Source of the DNA: Pseudobdellovibrionaceae bacterium
Lineage (GTDB): Bacteria; Bdellovibrionota; Bdellovibrionia; Bdellovibrionales; UBA1609
Assembly (NCBI GenBank): GCA_018663505.1
Contig: JABJQG010000021.1
Coordinates: forward strand, 1 to 55,918
Direction of reading: 5' to 3'
Length of the DNA: 55,918 bases
A program made the translations under genes and the position numbers. Below are positions 26,230-35,931 of the stretch, piece after piece. The notes beneath the pieces were generated by a model. The model saw nothing but the letters and a program-made list of their open reading frames with translations, was not told where the DNA came from and ran no database searches. Each line of letters opens with the position of its first letter. The stretch's first letter is position 1.

Positions 26230-27714
26230 ATGGCAATTCATTTAAAAACATCTATGAAGTTATCTCAGTCATTGAGAATAACTCCCCAGTTACAGCAAGC
26301 CATTAAGTTATTACAGCTTTCAAGAATGGAATTAGAAACCGAAGTGCGAAAGGAGTTAGTTGAAAACCCTGTATTAGAAGAAGTTCAAGATTCTATTGAG
26401 GCTTCTGAATCTAAAAGTGAGAGTGCTGAAAATGCTAGTGAAACACAAGGAGTGGATACTCCAGAAGCTGTACCCGAACAAAATATGCAGGACCCAACTA
26501 AACAAGATGAGTTTGAGTGGGAAAGTTATTTAGACAATAAGTACAAGCCACCATCTGGGGCATTAGGTGGCGGCGATGATGAGATTATAAACTATGAAAA
26601 TATGATATCTGTGGAGAAAAACTTATTTGATCACTTAATGTGGCAAATGGGTTTGTCTGGGTTTAATGATGAGGAGCAGTTAGCTGCTTCAATAATCATT
26701 AGTTATATTGAAGATGATGGGTACATAAAAGCACCACTAGAGGAAATTGCAAAAACGGAAGACATTGACGTGAAGGAATTAGAGGAAATTTTACCATTCA
26801 TTCACGAAATGGACCCTCCAGGGGTAGGCTGCAGAAATCTGCAGGAGTGTTTGTTAATTCAAGCCAAGCATCTTGAAGAAGATACTCATGATATGGTTCA
26901 TATAATTGCTAACCATATTAAAGAATTGGAAAGAAAAAATTATAGAGCAATAGCCAAGGCCATGGACATTGATCTGGAAGATGTGATTGATATTTGTAAA
27001 ATAATTTACTCTATGGACCCTAAGCCGGGAAGAGTTTTTGCCTCTTCAGACACACAGTTTGTTACTCCGGATGTACATGTATATAAAGTGAATGATGAGT
27101 ATATGATTTCTCTTAATGAAGAAGGCTTACCTCGCTTAAGAGTATCGAACCTTTATAGAAATATTTTAACGACAAAAGGCAGTGATAAATCAGCGGGTAA
27201 TGTCTCAGAGGGAGATAAACAAACTCGTGACTATATTCAGGACAAATTAAAGTCTGCCGTTTGGTTAATAAAATCTATTCACCAAAGACAAAGAACCATT
27301 TATAAAGTGGCAGAAAGTATCGTTAAGCACCAACATGATTTTTTTGAAAAGGGTTCTGCCTTTATTAAACCTATGATTTTAAGAGATGTGGCCAACGATA
27401 TTGGCATGCATGAATCCACGGTATCTCGTGTGACAACCAGTAAGTATATGCACACCCCACAGGGCATCTATGAGTTGAAGTACTTTTTTAACTCAGGGAT
27501 CAGTCGCACAGATGGAGATAGTTTAGCCTCAGAGTCGGTTAAATTAAAAATTAAAGCCTTGGTTTCAGATGAGGATCCAAAGAAGCCTTTGTCCGATCAA
27601 AAAATCGTGGACCATTTAAAAAAAGAGGGAATCAATATAGCTCGCAGGACTGTAGCTAAATATCGTGATGTTTTAAAGATATTACCCTCTTCAAAACGTA
27701 AGAAGATGTTCTAG
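26230..27714 (+). CDS. rpoN: RNA polymerase sigma-54 factor RpoN
   Basis: This 494-residue sigma-54 binds -24/-12 promoters and needs enhancer-binding ATPases to open them. Region I is glutamine- and leucine-rich (LRITPQLQQAIKLLQLSRME, ENPVLE). An acidic region II follows (about 45-100). The core-binding domain has DPPGVGCRNLQECLLIQA. The C-terminal DNA-binding part has the helix-turn-helix MHESTVSRVT and the RpoN box (ARRTVAKYR). The length is normal. It is followed by hpf, the usual neighbour. Confidence 0.97.
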   Translation: MAIHLKTSMKLSQSLRITPQLQQAIKLLQLSRMELETEVRKELVENPVLEEVQDSIEASESKSESAENASETQGVDTPEAVPEQNMQDPTKQDEFEWESYLDNKYKPPSGALGGGDDEIINYENMISVEKNLFDHLMWQMGLSGFNDEEQLAASIIISYIEDDGYIKAPLEEIAKTEDIDVKELEEILPFIHEMDPPGVGCRNLQECLLIQAKHLEEDTHDMVHIIANHIKELERKNYRAIAKAMDIDLEDVIDICKIIYSMDPKPGRVFASSDTQFVTPDVHVYKVNDEYMISLNEEGLPRLRVSNLYRNILTTKGSDKSAGNVSEGDKQTRDYIQDKLKSAVWLIKSIHQRQRTIYKVAESIVKHQHDFFEKGSAFIKPMILRDVANDIGMHESTVSRVTTSKYMHTPQGIYELKYFFNSGISRTDGDSLASESVKLKIKALVSDEDPKKPLSDQKIVDHLKKEGINIARRTVAKYRDVLKILPSSKRKKMF

Positions 27715-27977
27715 TTCTTATATTGTTGAAAATTCAGAGATTAGTTTGTCGGACAAAAATTCCCACCCTGGTGTGAAGTGGTCGAACACGGGTGTTTTAT
27801 TTTGAGATAGCATAGTATTTTTCTGGACAGCTTTATTAAATAGTCTAAAATTAAGAAATACGTAAGAAAAGCTCCACAAAGGCCTAGGTTCTGCCGAAAG
27901 GTTTATATGGTTTATTTATCTAGAAAATCATATAGAGCCATCAGGCTCAATAAAAACACTAAAATTAAGGAGAACTT

Positions 27978-28355
27978 ATGAAGTTGGATTGCCAATTCAA
28001 GAGTTTGGATCATTCACAGGCTCTGGTTGAATACGCGGAAGACCGAATGGCTAAGCTGTCAAAATATGAGCTGAAGGCTATGAGTATGCAGATTATATTT
28101 AGCGCGCAGCGCCACAAAAAGTTTGTGGAGGTGACCATTACAGGTGGAACTAAAAAGTTTCAAGCAAAGGCATTTACAGAAGATTTTTATGATTCTGTAG
28201 ATAAAGTTTTGCATAAATTGACCATTCAAATGGCAAAAAGTAAATCTCGAGTACAAAAACACAAAAAGTTTCATCGTTCCAAAGAGGGGAAGCTTCTCCA
28301 GTTACGGCCAGATATGGAGTTTGATGAGGGTTTTTATGTAAGAAAAGCAGGGTAG
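27978..28355 (+). CDS. hpf: ribosome hibernation promoting factor, short HPF/YfiA type
   Basis: This 125-residue cytoplasmic protein binds the 30S decoding region to inactivate idle ribosomes. It has the beta-alpha-beta fold pattern of the family: FKSLDHSQALVEYAEDRMAKL, VEVTITGGTKKFQAKAFTED, FYDSVDKVLHKLTIQMAKSK. It lacks the long C-terminal dimerisation domain, so it is the short type, with about 25 extra C-terminal residues. AAGGAG precedes the ATG. The position after rpoN is conserved across Proteobacteria. It is followed by a hairpin that may act as its terminator. Confidence 0.92.
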   Translation: MKLDCQFKSLDHSQALVEYAEDRMAKLSKYELKAMSMQIIFSAQRHKKFVEVTITGGTKKFQAKAFTEDFYDSVDKVLHKLTIQMAKSKSRVQKHKKFHRSKEGKLLQLRPDMEFDEGFYVRKAG

Positions 28356-28396
28356 TAATTCCTCGTTGTGTTTAATATCTATTTTTGATAGAAATG

Positions 28397-28427
28397 ACCC
28401 CTAATCTACAACTATTAGGGGTTTTTT
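28397..28427 (+). terminator. terminator-like hairpin that also contains the metK Shine-Dalgarno
   Basis: ACCCCTAAT (28397-28405) pairs with ATTAGGGGT (28414-28422) around an 8-base loop, and six T residues (28422-28427) follow directly. This is a standard intrinsic terminator shape for hpf. However, metK starts at 28428, immediately after the T-run, and the only Shine-Dalgarno candidate, AGGGG, lies in the 3' arm of the stem. Confidence 0.8.
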
Positions 28428-29588
28428 ATGAAAGATTATTTCTTTACCAGTGAGTCTGTGTCCGAAGGTCATCCAGATAAAATGGCAGATCAAATTAGTG
28501 ATTCTGTTTTAGATGCGCTTTTGAAAGAAGATCCAAAGAGTCGTGTGGCTTGTGAAACAATGATTTCCACAGGGTTTGTGACTCTTGCCGGTGAAATTAC
28601 CACAAATGCAAAAGTGGATATGCCTGAAATTGTGAGAAAGACCATAAAAGATATTGGTTATGACGATTCTAATAAAGGTTTTGACTATAAAACTTGTGCT
28701 GTATTTTCCTCATTAGACAGACAAAGTCCTGATATTGCAATGGGTGTAAATGATGACCAACACGAGCAAGGCGCTGGTGATCAAGGTTTAATGTTTGGCT
28801 ATGCTTGCGATGAAACTGACGTTCAGATGCCTTTATCTATTCATTTATCTCATCAGTTAGTTAAAGAATTGGCAGTGCTAAGAAAAACCGGAACAGGAAC
28901 ATTCTTAAGACCTGATAGCAAATCTCAAGTAACTATTGAATACAAAGATGGCAAAGCCAGTCGTATAGATTCTGTAGTTATATCTACTCAACATTCTGAC
29001 GATGTGAGTTTAGATCAAGTTCAAGAATATGTAAGAGAAGAGCTTATCAAGAAAGTTGTGCCTAATCAGTGGTTGGACGATAAGACTAAATATTATATTA
29101 ACCCAACTGGCCGTTTTGTTATTGGTGGTCCAATGGGTGATTGTGGTTTAACTGGGCGAAAAATAATTGTTGATACTTATGGTGGTCACGGAGCTCACGG
29201 TGGGGGCGCCTTCTCAGGTAAAGACCCTTCAAAAGTAGATAGATCAGCGGCTTATGCATCAAGACATGTGGCTAAAAATATTGTTGCCGCAGGTTTAGCT
29301 GAAAAATGTTTAGTTCAGGTGGCTTATGCAATTGGTGTTGCTGATCCAATGAGTTTAATGATTCAAGATTATGGAACAGCAAAGGTTTCTCCGGAAACAT
29401 TGGTAAAGGCTGTGAAAGAAATATGGAGCTTAAAGCCTGCTGATATTGTTACTCAGTTTGATTTGTTAAAACCAAGATATCGTCAAACAGCTGCATATGG
29501 ACATTTTGGAAGAACAGAACCCGATTTCACTTGGGAGAAAACTGATAAAGTTGAAGCTCTAAGAGATATGGTTAAAACTTTAGGTTAG
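28428..29588 (+). CDS. metK: S-adenosylmethionine synthetase MetK
   Basis: MetK makes S-adenosylmethionine from methionine and ATP. The 386-residue protein starts with [20 protein letters not shown], the conserved N-terminal substrate site. It has the [16 protein letters not shown] loop, the phosphate-binding glycine motif [16 protein letters not shown], and the C-terminal [11 protein letters not shown]. The length is typical (about 385). Twenty bases separate it from lepA. Its ribosome-binding site is in the hairpin upstream, so its translation or read-through may be controlled there. Confidence 0.97.
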   Translation: MKDYFFTSESVSEGHPDKMADQISDSVLDALLKEDPKSRVACETMISTGFVTLAGEITTNAKVDMPEIVRKTIKDIGYDDSNKGFDYKTCAVFSSLDRQSPDIAMGVNDDQHEQGAGDQGLMFGYACDETDVQMPLSIHLSHQLVKELAVLRKTGTGTFLRPDSKSQVTIEYKDGKASRIDSVVISTQHSDDVSLDQVQEYVREELIKKVVPNQWLDDKTKYYINPTGRFVIGGPMGDCGLTGRKIIVDTYGGHGAHGGGAFSGKDPSKVDRSAAYASRHVAKNIVAAGLAEKCLVQVAYAIGVADPMSLMIQDYGTAKVSPETLVKAVKEIWSLKPADIVTQFDLLKPRYRQTAAYGHFGRTEPDFTWEKTDKVEALRDMVKTLG

Positions 29589-29608
29589 TTAGGCATTATT
29601 ACTAATAT

Positions 29609-31408
29609 ATGAATCCAAAAAACATCCGTAATTTTTCTATTATCGCCCATATTGATCATGGGAAGTCTACTATTGCGGATAGTTTGCTAAAATATACAAA
29701 TACACTTTCGGACAGAGAGTCTAAGGAGCAATTTTTAGACAACATGGATATTGAACGTGAACGCGGTATTACAATTAAAGCGCAAACTGTTCGCCTAACT
29801 TATAAAGCCGATGATGGTGAAACATACCAAATTAATTTAATTGATACTCCTGGGCATGTGGATTTTAACTACGAGGTATCAAGGTCTTTGGCGGCCTGTG
29901 AAGGAGCAATTCTGGTGGTGGATGCCGCCCAGGGTGTTGAGGCGCAGACGCTTGCAAATGTTTATTTAGCTTTAGATCATAATTTAGAAATTATTTGTGT
30001 ACTCAATAAAATTGATTTACCTGCAGCTGATGTTGAAGGGGTTAAGCAGCAAATTGAAGATGGTATTGGGCTAGATACATCTAATGCCATCGAAGCTTCA
30101 GCTAAAGAAAACATTGGTATTAAAGAAATTTTAGAATCTATTGTTAAAAATTTCCCTCCTCCTCAAGTGGTGGAAAACCTTCCTCTCCGAGGCTTGATTT
30201 TTGATTCCTGGTTTGACCCTTATCAAGGTGTTGTGATTTTAATTCGCCTAGTTGATGGTGAGGTTAAAAGAGGGGACAAAATCAAATTTATGGACTCTGG
30301 GCAGGGGCATGATGTGCTAAAGTTGGGCGCCTTTACTCCATTTGCTGAAGAACAAGAGTGTTTGCACGTAGGTGAGGTGGGTTACTTAGTTTGTGGGCTT
30401 AAAGATATTCGAGATGTTCGAGTTGGAGACACGGTGACCTCTTGGCAAAAATCTGCTACAGAGCCTTTGGCGGGCTTTAAAAAAGTGAAGCCCATGGTCT
30501 TCTCAGGAATATTTCCTATTGATGCTGGAGATTATGAAGCACTGAAAGAAGCCTTAGGTAAACTTTCATTAAATGATTCTAGCTTAACTTGGGAAGTAGA
30601 GAGTTCGGCTGCGCTTGGTTTTGGTGTTCGTTGCGGATTTTTAGGCCTGCTACATATGGAAATTATTCAAGAACGCTTAGAAAGAGAGTTTCGTTTAAAC
30701 TTAATAACAACAGCACCTTCAGTAGTGTACAGGGTCATTACCAATAAAGGAGAAGAGTTGGAAATTGATAATCCATCAGCCCTCCCTGACCCCACATTGA
30801 TTGAGTCATTTAAAGAGCCATATGTAAGACTAATGCTACATACCCCTTCTGAGTTTATCGGAGGTTTATTAAAACTTTGTGAAGACCGTCGTGGTGTACA
30901 AATAAAAATGGAATATGTTTCTGATAAAAAAGTGATTATTGAATATAAATTACCATTAAATGAAATGGTAATGGATTTTTATGATAAATTAAAATCTATT
31001 TCAAAAGGCTATGCCTCTATGGAATACGAAATGATGGACTACGAAGATGCTGACCTTGTTAAATTAGACATGTTAATCAACAGTGAACCTGTTGACGCCC
31101 TGTCCATAGTGGTTCACAGGTCTAAGGCACAACATCGAGGCCGACAATTGACTAAAAAATTAAAAGAAGTCATTCACCGCCAGCAGTTTAAAATTGCTAT
31201 TCAAGCAAGCATTGGCTCAAATGTTTTAGCTAGAGAGACTTTAGGCGCCTTAAGAAAAGACGTGACGGCTAAATGTTATGGTGGTGACATTACAAGGAAG
31301 AGAAAGCTACTTGAAAAGCAAAAAGAGGGTAAAAAGCGCATGAAGCAGATTGGCTCTGTGGAAGTTCCTCAAGAGGCTTTTTTAGCTATTCTAAAAGTAG
31401 ATGACTAA
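29609..31408 (+). CDS. lepA: elongation factor 4 (LepA)
   Basis: LepA/EF4 is a translational GTPase related to EF-G that affects ribosome assembly and back-translocation. The 599 residues are full length. G1 is AHIDHGKST, the switch region contains [11 protein letters not shown]3 is [12 protein letters not shown] and G4 is LNKIDLP. The LepA-specific C-terminal domain is present ([20 protein letters not shown]). lepB-type genes follow at once, as in E. coli (lepA-lepB), so they are probably one transcript. Confidence 0.97.
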   Translation: MNPKNIRNFSIIAHIDHGKSTIADSLLKYTNTLSDRESKEQFLDNMDIERERGITIKAQTVRLTYKADDGETYQINLIDTPGHVDFNYEVSRSLAACEGAILVVDAAQGVEAQTLANVYLALDHNLEIICVLNKIDLPAADVEGVKQQIEDGIGLDTSNAIEASAKENIGIKEILESIVKNFPPPQVVENLPLRGLIFDSWFDPYQGVVILIRLVDGEVKRGDKIKFMDSGQGHDVLKLGAFTPFAEEQECLHVGEVGYLVCGLKDIRDVRVGDTVTSWQKSATEPLAGFKKVKPMVFSGIFPIDAGDYEALKEALGKLSLNDSSLTWEVESSAALGFGVRCGFLGLLHMEIIQERLEREFRLNLITTAPSVVYRVITNKGEELEIDNPSALPDPTLIESFKEPYVRLMLHTPSEFIGGLLKLCEDRRGVQIKMEYVSDKKVIIEYKLPLNEMVMDFYDKLKSISKGYASMEYEMMDYEDADLVKLDMLINSEPVDALSIVVHRSKAQHRGRQLTKKLKEVIHRQQFKIAIQASIGSNVLARETLGALRKDVTAKCYGGDITRKRKLLEKQKEGKKRMKQIGSVEVPQEAFLAILKVDD

Positions 31409-31422
31409 GCATTGGAGAAATT

Positions 31423-32181
31423 ATGAAGTTGTTTGATAAGCATTTTTGGAAAGAAGGGCCAGGGTCCTTTGCCATTGCTATTTTAATTGCTTTAACTATT
31501 CGTTGGGCTGTGCTGGAGGCATATGTCATTCCTTCTGGGAGTATGCTGCCATCACTGTTAATTAATGATCATATTTTTGTAAATAAATTTGTATATGGCT
31601 TAAGATACCCCTTTACTGAAGAGTGGATTTTTAGGGCAAACAACCCAGTAAAAGGAGAAGTGATTGTTTTTAAGTATCCAGAAAACATTGATATTTTCTA
31701 TATTAAACGGGTTGTAGGAACGGCTGGTGACAGAATTTTTTATGAAAATGGCAATTTATACGTTAACGGTGAGATTATAGAAAAGAAAGTTCCAAACGAG
31801 CTAAAATCTGAATTTGACTGGCTTACGGATGATGTGCTTCGTGGTGAAGGCCCCAATGCTAGAGACAATTACACTCATTGGGAGGAGAAGCTGGGGAGTC
31901 GGAATTACTCGACTCTGCTTAGAAAAGGTGAGCGATTAAATAACTCCTTCGGACCTATTGTTGTTCCAAAAGATAGTTATTTTGTTATGGGTGATAACAG
32001 GGATAATTCAAAAGACTCTAGGTTTTGGGATCCTGACAAAATGTTTGTTCCCCATTCGTATTTAGTAGGAAGAGCTGCGTTTATTTGGTTAAGTTGTGAT
32101 AAAAAAATTCCATCTGTAAACTTCCTTTGTAATCCATTGACCATACGCTGGAAGCGGTTTTTTCATTCTGTACATGATTAA
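31423..32181 (+). CDS. lepB: signal peptidase I, first of three tandem copies
   Basis: This signal peptidase I cleaves signal peptides of exported proteins at the outer face of the inner membrane. One N-terminal membrane helix (FAIAILIALTIRWAVLEAYV) is followed by box B with the nucleophile Ser40 (VIPSGSMLPSL). The general base is Lys95 (FYIKRVVGTAGD), and box E is MGDNRDNSKDSR. The Ser-Lys spacing (55) equals that of E. coli LepB (S91-K146). It has one membrane helix rather than two. It overlaps the next copy by one base. Confidence 0.95.
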   Translation: MKLFDKHFWKEGPGSFAIAILIALTIRWAVLEAYVIPSGSMLPSLLINDHIFVNKFVYGLRYPFTEEWIFRANNPVKGEVIVFKYPENIDIFYIKRVVGTAGDRIFYENGNLYVNGEIIEKKVPNELKSEFDWLTDDVLRGEGPNARDNYTHWEEKLGSRNYSTLLRKGERLNNSFGPIVVPKDSYFVMGDNRDNSKDSRFWDPDKMFVPHSYLVGRAAFIWLSCDKKIPSVNFLCNPLTIRWKRFFHSVHD

Positions 32182-32900
32182 TGAAAGAACTTCTTAAATC
32201 ATTACTGTCTTTATTTTTTGTTATAACACTTTTCTTAAGTGTGCGATGGCTTTTGGTGGAGCCCTATGTCATTCCCTCTGGGAGTATGATCCCTACGCTG
32301 CTGATTAATGATTATATTACTGTAAATAAATTAGCTTTTGGAGTGCGTTGGCCATTTACCCAAAATTGGATTGTTAAATTTGGTCCGCCTCAGAGAGGGG
32401 AAGTGGTTGTTTTTAAACCTGTGGATATGGATATTAGTTACATTAAAAGGGTTGTGGCTATTGAGGGGGATACGGTTGTCATAGAACCCAATGGACAAGT
32501 TACTATCAATGGAAAAGCATTACCTTTAACTGAGGTTTCTGAAGAAAGAGCCAGGAACTATTATAGGCTAAGCGGAGATGACCTTGGTATTTCCTTGAAC
32601 GAAATTGATATTTCTGAAGAGAGAAATTTTGATAAAACAACTGAGCGTAGAATAATTTTAAGAAAAAACAGAGAGCGGGAGGATTTTTCTACGAAGGTTC
32701 CAAAGGGGCATATTTTTCTGATGGGTGATAACCGAGATAATTCTCATGATAGTAGGTATTGGGGTTCCTTACCTGTAGAGCAACTTATTGGCCGCGCAGG
32801 GAATGTTTGGTTAAGTTGTGTTAAACTATCACCTGAGTCTTCAGGATTTTGTGATCCCTTCACAATTCGATGGTCACGGTCTTTTCTAGAAATTCGTTAG
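32181..32900 (+). CDS. signal peptidase I, second tandem copy
   Basis: This 239-residue paralogue of the upstream signal peptidase also has a complete catalytic set: Ser35 in VIPSGSMIPTL, Lys89 in ISYIKRVVAIEGD, and box E MGDNRDNSHDSR. The N-terminal membrane helix is LLSLFFVITLFLSVRWLLV. The middle (about 115-165) differs most from copy one, which may change substrate choice. The start overlaps the stop of copy one (TAATGA), so the two are co-translated. Both copies are expected to be active. Confidence 0.94.
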   Translation: MKELLKSLLSLFFVITLFLSVRWLLVEPYVIPSGSMIPTLLINDYITVNKLAFGVRWPFTQNWIVKFGPPQRGEVVVFKPVDMDISYIKRVVAIEGDTVVIEPNGQVTINGKALPLTEVSEERARNYYRLSGDDLGISLNEIDISEERNFDKTTERRIILRKNREREDFSTKVPKGHIFLMGDNRDNSHDSRYWGSLPVEQLIGRAGNVWLSCVKLSPESSGFCDPFTIRWSRSFLEIR

Positions 32901-33028
32901 TTGTGATGCATGCATTAATTCTAAGGAACAATGTCTTTTATGGATATTAAGTCATGTCTTGCAATGAGGGCTATAAGTTTACTATTTCCTATTAATTCCT
33001 TGCTCGAGTTTTGAAAAAGGCTCAAAAT

Positions 33029-33757
33029 ATGAGTATGTTATTTGGGAAAATTAAAAAACAAACTCGAGACATTTCTGATAATTTTACAAAAATACTGCGT
33101 GAATACTCAGAAAGTCTTTTATTAGCCATAGTGCTGGCTTTCGTCATAAGAAGCTTTATGCTTACGGCCTATAGGGTACCTACGGACGCCATGTTTCCAA
33201 GTATTTACTCCGGGGACTTTATTTTCTCTAATCGCCTGGCTTATGGGCTCAAGCTGCCATTTCTTGATGGTGTTTTTTTTTCTAAGATGCCAAAAGTTGG
33301 TGATGTGGTTGTGTTTCGATGCCCAAAGGATAAGGACGTGAGTTGCATTAAGCGGGTGGTGGCAGTTTCAGGTGATCAACTCTCTATTGATGGTGGCATA
33401 TTGAAGGTTAATGGTGTGGAATCTAATTACTTTAGAGTAGAATCTGAGGAATTACAGCCCAGCTCCTTTTTTCAAGGTCAGCTTTATTCAGAAAAACATC
33501 AGTCGAGGGTTACTCAGGTGGCTTATGAGGCCGGGAAAGAGAAAAAGAGCCTAGCTACAATGGTTATTCCCAGAGAGAGCTTTTTTGTCATTGGTGACAA
33601 TCGAACCTTGAGTGAAGACTCTAGAGACTGGGGGGCTATTCATCAAGATGACCTCCAGGGCAGAGCTTTTCTCGTTTGGTTGTCATTAGCCAATATCTTT
33701 GATGACAGTGTGTCATCAAACGTTCGTTGGTCTCGTGTTTTTAAGTCTATTTTTTAG
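33029..33757 (+). CDS. signal peptidase I-like protein lacking the catalytic serine
   Basis: This third paralogue (242 residues from ATG 33029; a TTG at 33011 would add six) has the fold signatures but not the nucleophile. The box-B sequence is RVPTDAMFPS where active enzymes have PSGSMxP, and the serine position is alanine (codon GCC at 33188-33190). The general-base lysine is kept (VSCIKRVVAVSGD), as are box E (IGDNRTLSEDSR) and the membrane helix (LLLAIVLAFVIRSFML). The frame is intact and clearly maintained, so this looks like a pseudoenzyme rather than a decayed gene. ATG 33029 has AAGG eight bases upstream. A 110-base gap separates it from copy two. Confidence 0.88.
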   Translation: MSMLFGKIKKQTRDISDNFTKILREYSESLLLAIVLAFVIRSFMLTAYRVPTDAMFPSIYSGDFIFSNRLAYGLKLPFLDGVFFSKMPKVGDVVVFRCPKDKDVSCIKRVVAVSGDQLSIDGGILKVNGVESNYFRVESEELQPSSFFQGQLYSEKHQSRVTQVAYEAGKEKKSLATMVIPRESFFVIGDNRTLSEDSRDWGAIHQDDLQGRAFLVWLSLANIFDDSVSSNVRWSRVFKSIF

Positions 33758-33796
33758 TATCTCAAATCAAACTTTTGGAACAACTAGGTGGAGCTT

Positions 33797-33858
33797 CTTA
33801 AACTTTGCACTCTTGAGTTTAGGACCCACTCTTAAGCCCATGGGTTAATGAGTTTAAG
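33797..33858 (+). promoter_or_regulatory. structured leader candidate upstream of pyrB
   Basis: CTTAAACT (33797-33804) and AGTTTAAG (33851-33858) are reverse complements. They enclose ACCCA (33824-33828)/TGGGT (33841-33845) and the palindrome CCCATGGG (33837-33844). The region lies 100-160 bases before pyrB and could fold in a leader RNA. There is no obvious leader peptide or U-run, so control of the pyr operon here is only a possibility. Confidence 0.3.
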
Positions 33859-33955
33859 GTGCGTAAAAGTAAACTTTACAATAACATAATGTTTCAGCTT
33901 TGATACTGTATAGAAATATTGAATTTTACGCTACTTTTTGCTAGAGTTCCCCTTA

Positions 33956-34870
33956 ATGTCAAAAGCCTTAAGTCAGTTTTTTTGTACCTCACAGTACTCT
34001 ACCGAAGAGATTGAAAATTTATTTCAAAGGACAGAAAAATTCAAACAGCAATTCAATCAATCTGGATTGATAGAAGCGACAAATACTCGTGGAAAAATAG
34101 TGGTTTTAGCTTTCTTTGAGCCCAGTACTCGTACTCGTTTAAGTTTTGAAACAGCTGCTCATCGTTTAGGAATGAAGCCAATACAATTTTCAGATGCTGG
34201 ATCTTCTAGTATTTCCAAAGGTGAGGACTTTTTCACATCATTAAAAAATATTGCTCAGCTTAAGCCCGATTTAATTATACAACGCTGGAAAACCCCAAGT
34301 GACTTATGGGAGCGGACTGTTGAATTATCTATTCCTATGATTAATGCTGGTTACTCTTGCGAATCACATCCCACACAGGCCCTATTAGACATATTTACAA
34401 TGCAGGAAAACTTAGGTCCACTAAAGGGGAGGAAGTTTTTTATTTATGGTGATATTCAGCACTCTAGAGTGGCTCAATCCAACATTGAACTTCTGCTAAG
34501 AATGGGTGTAGAAGTTGGTTTTAGTTGTCCAGATGAGTTTTTGCCAAAACAAGACTTGTGGCAAAGAGCTGAAAGATTTGAAAAATTATCAGAGGGTATT
34601 GGCTGGTGTGATATAGTCATGGGGTTGAGAGTTCAACTGGAACGTCATAAAAATGAATTTCAAAAAGATGAATATCTAGCAAAGTATCAGTTTAATAAAA
34701 ACCATCTAAGTGTATTGAGTAGTAATGCAATAATAATGCACCCAGGGCCTTTTAACCTTGGGGTAGAATTAACTTCAGAAGTTTTAAACGACTCAAGAGT
34801 AAAAATTTATGACCAAGTGGAAAATGGTGTGTATTTACGAGCTGCACTAATGGAGGCGGTAATATCATGA
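33956..34870 (+). CDS. pyrB: aspartate carbamoyltransferase catalytic subunit
   Basis: PyrB joins carbamoyl phosphate and aspartate in the first committed step of pyrimidine synthesis. The carbamoyl-phosphate loop is FFEPSTRTRLSFE, the second loop contains SSISKGED, and HPTQALLDIFTM and MHPGPFNLG follow. The length from ATG 33956 is 304 residues, as for the family (about 310). An upstream TTG at 33938 would add six residues. There is no pyrI regulatory subunit nearby. It overlaps carA by 4 bp (ATGA) and leads the pyrB-carA-x-carB operon. Confidence 0.95.
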   Translation: MSKALSQFFCTSQYSTEEIENLFQRTEKFKQQFNQSGLIEATNTRGKIVVLAFFEPSTRTRLSFETAAHRLGMKPIQFSDAGSSSISKGEDFFTSLKNIAQLKPDLIIQRWKTPSDLWERTVELSIPMINAGYSCESHPTQALLDIFTMQENLGPLKGRKFFIYGDIQHSRVAQSNIELLLRMGVEVGFSCPDEFLPKQDLWQRAERFEKLSEGIGWCDIVMGLRVQLERHKNEFQKDEYLAKYQFNKNHLSVLSSNAIIMHPGPFNLGVELTSEVLNDSRVKIYDQVENGVYLRAALMEAVIS

Positions 34871-35931
34871 ACGGATATATTGTTTTAGAAACAGGAGAAT
34901 GTTTCCCTGGAAAATGGCAGGGAGGAGAACCCGCCGCCGGTGAAGTTGTTTTTAACACTTCTCACAGTGGTTATGAGGAAATTGCAACTGACCCTTCTTA
35001 TTTTTCACAGATTATGGTGTTTACCTCTGCCATGCAGGGTAATTACGGAGCTGATAGTGCTGTTTGGGAATCTGATAGTATTCATCTTCAAGGTGTTGTT
35101 TGTTTAGAAATGCAAAAATCCATAAGAGATAGATCTTGGCTGGATAAGTTAGAGGAGTTTTCTGTCCCTGTAATTTCAGAAGTAGATACTCGTAAACTTG
35201 TGTTACATTTAAGGGACCACGGTACAGTGTGGGGAGCTATGGTACAGGCTGATTCTGAAGAAAAAGCAATGGTTTTGGCAAATGCACTCATTGAAACAAA
35301 AAAAAATAAAGATGCCGATTGGGTTTACCAAGTAAGTACTAAAGAAGCTTTTGAGGTTGAGGGTGAGAAACCTTTGGGACCTAAAGTTGCGATTTTGGAT
35401 TTTGGTTCCAAGCAAAATATAATTAGAGAATTGAAAACAAGATGTTCAAAAATCAAAGTATTTAACTCTAGAACTTCTGCGGAGGAAATTCGAGCATGGT
35501 CACCAGATGGCATTATGCTAACTAATGGTCCAGGTGACCCCAGCGAAGTAAAAGTAACTGTGAGCACAGTGTCAGAACTATTAGGACAAAAGTTTATTTT
35601 TGGAATATGTATGGGTCACCAGATTTTGTGTCGAGCGCTCGGAGGATCCACTTATAGGCTAAAATTTGGCCACAGAGGGAGTAACCACCCAGTGAAAGAT
35701 GAAATTTTAAATAAAATCTACATGACTAGCCAAAATCATGGTTATGCTGTGAAGCATGATTCATTGCCATCAGCAGTAAAGGTTTCACATACTAATCTAA
35801 ACGATAATACAGTATCTGGTATTTCGTGCCCCTCAAAAAATTGTTTGAGTGTGCAATTTCACCCAGAAAGTCATCCGGGACCAAGAGAATCGGATGTTAT
35901 TTTTGATTATTTTATAGAGCAACTATCATGA
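34867..35931 (+). CDS. carA: carbamoyl-phosphate synthase small subunit
   Basis: CarA supplies ammonia from glutamine to CarB. The N-terminal domain is typical (LETGECFPGKWQGGEPAAGE, FNTSHSGYEEIATDPSYF). The class I glutamine amidotransferase domain has the nucleophile cysteine in FGICMGHQIL and the His/Glu pair in VQFHPESHPGP. At 354 residues it is slightly shorter than E. coli CarA (382). It overlaps pyrB and the unknown gene after it by 4 bp each, indicating translational coupling. Confidence 0.96.
   Translation: MNGYIVLETGECFPGKWQGGEPAAGEVVFNTSHSGYEEIATDPSYFSQIMVFTSAMQGNYGADSAVWESDSIHLQGVVCLEMQKSIRDRSWLDKLEEFSVPVISEVDTRKLVLHLRDHGTVWGAMVQADSEEKAMVLANALIETKKNKDADWVYQVSTKEAFEVEGEKPLGPKVAILDFGSKQNIIRELKTRCSKIKVFNSRTSAEEIRAWSPDGIMLTNGPGDPSEVKVTVSTVSELLGQKFIFGICMGHQILCRALGGSTYRLKFGHRGSNHPVKDEILNKIYMTSQNHGYAVKHDSLPSAVKVSHTNLNDNTVSGISCPSKNCLSVQFHPESHPGPRESDVIFDYFIEQLS

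Noticed and set aside
27715-27977. Sigma-54 promoter before hpf
   Set aside because: I looked for TGGCAC-N5-TTGC and found no acceptable match.
28356-28427. SAM riboswitch upstream of metK
   Set aside because: Only about 70 bases separate hpf and metK, and I see a simple terminator hairpin rather than any recognisable SAM-I, SAM-II or SAM-III fold.
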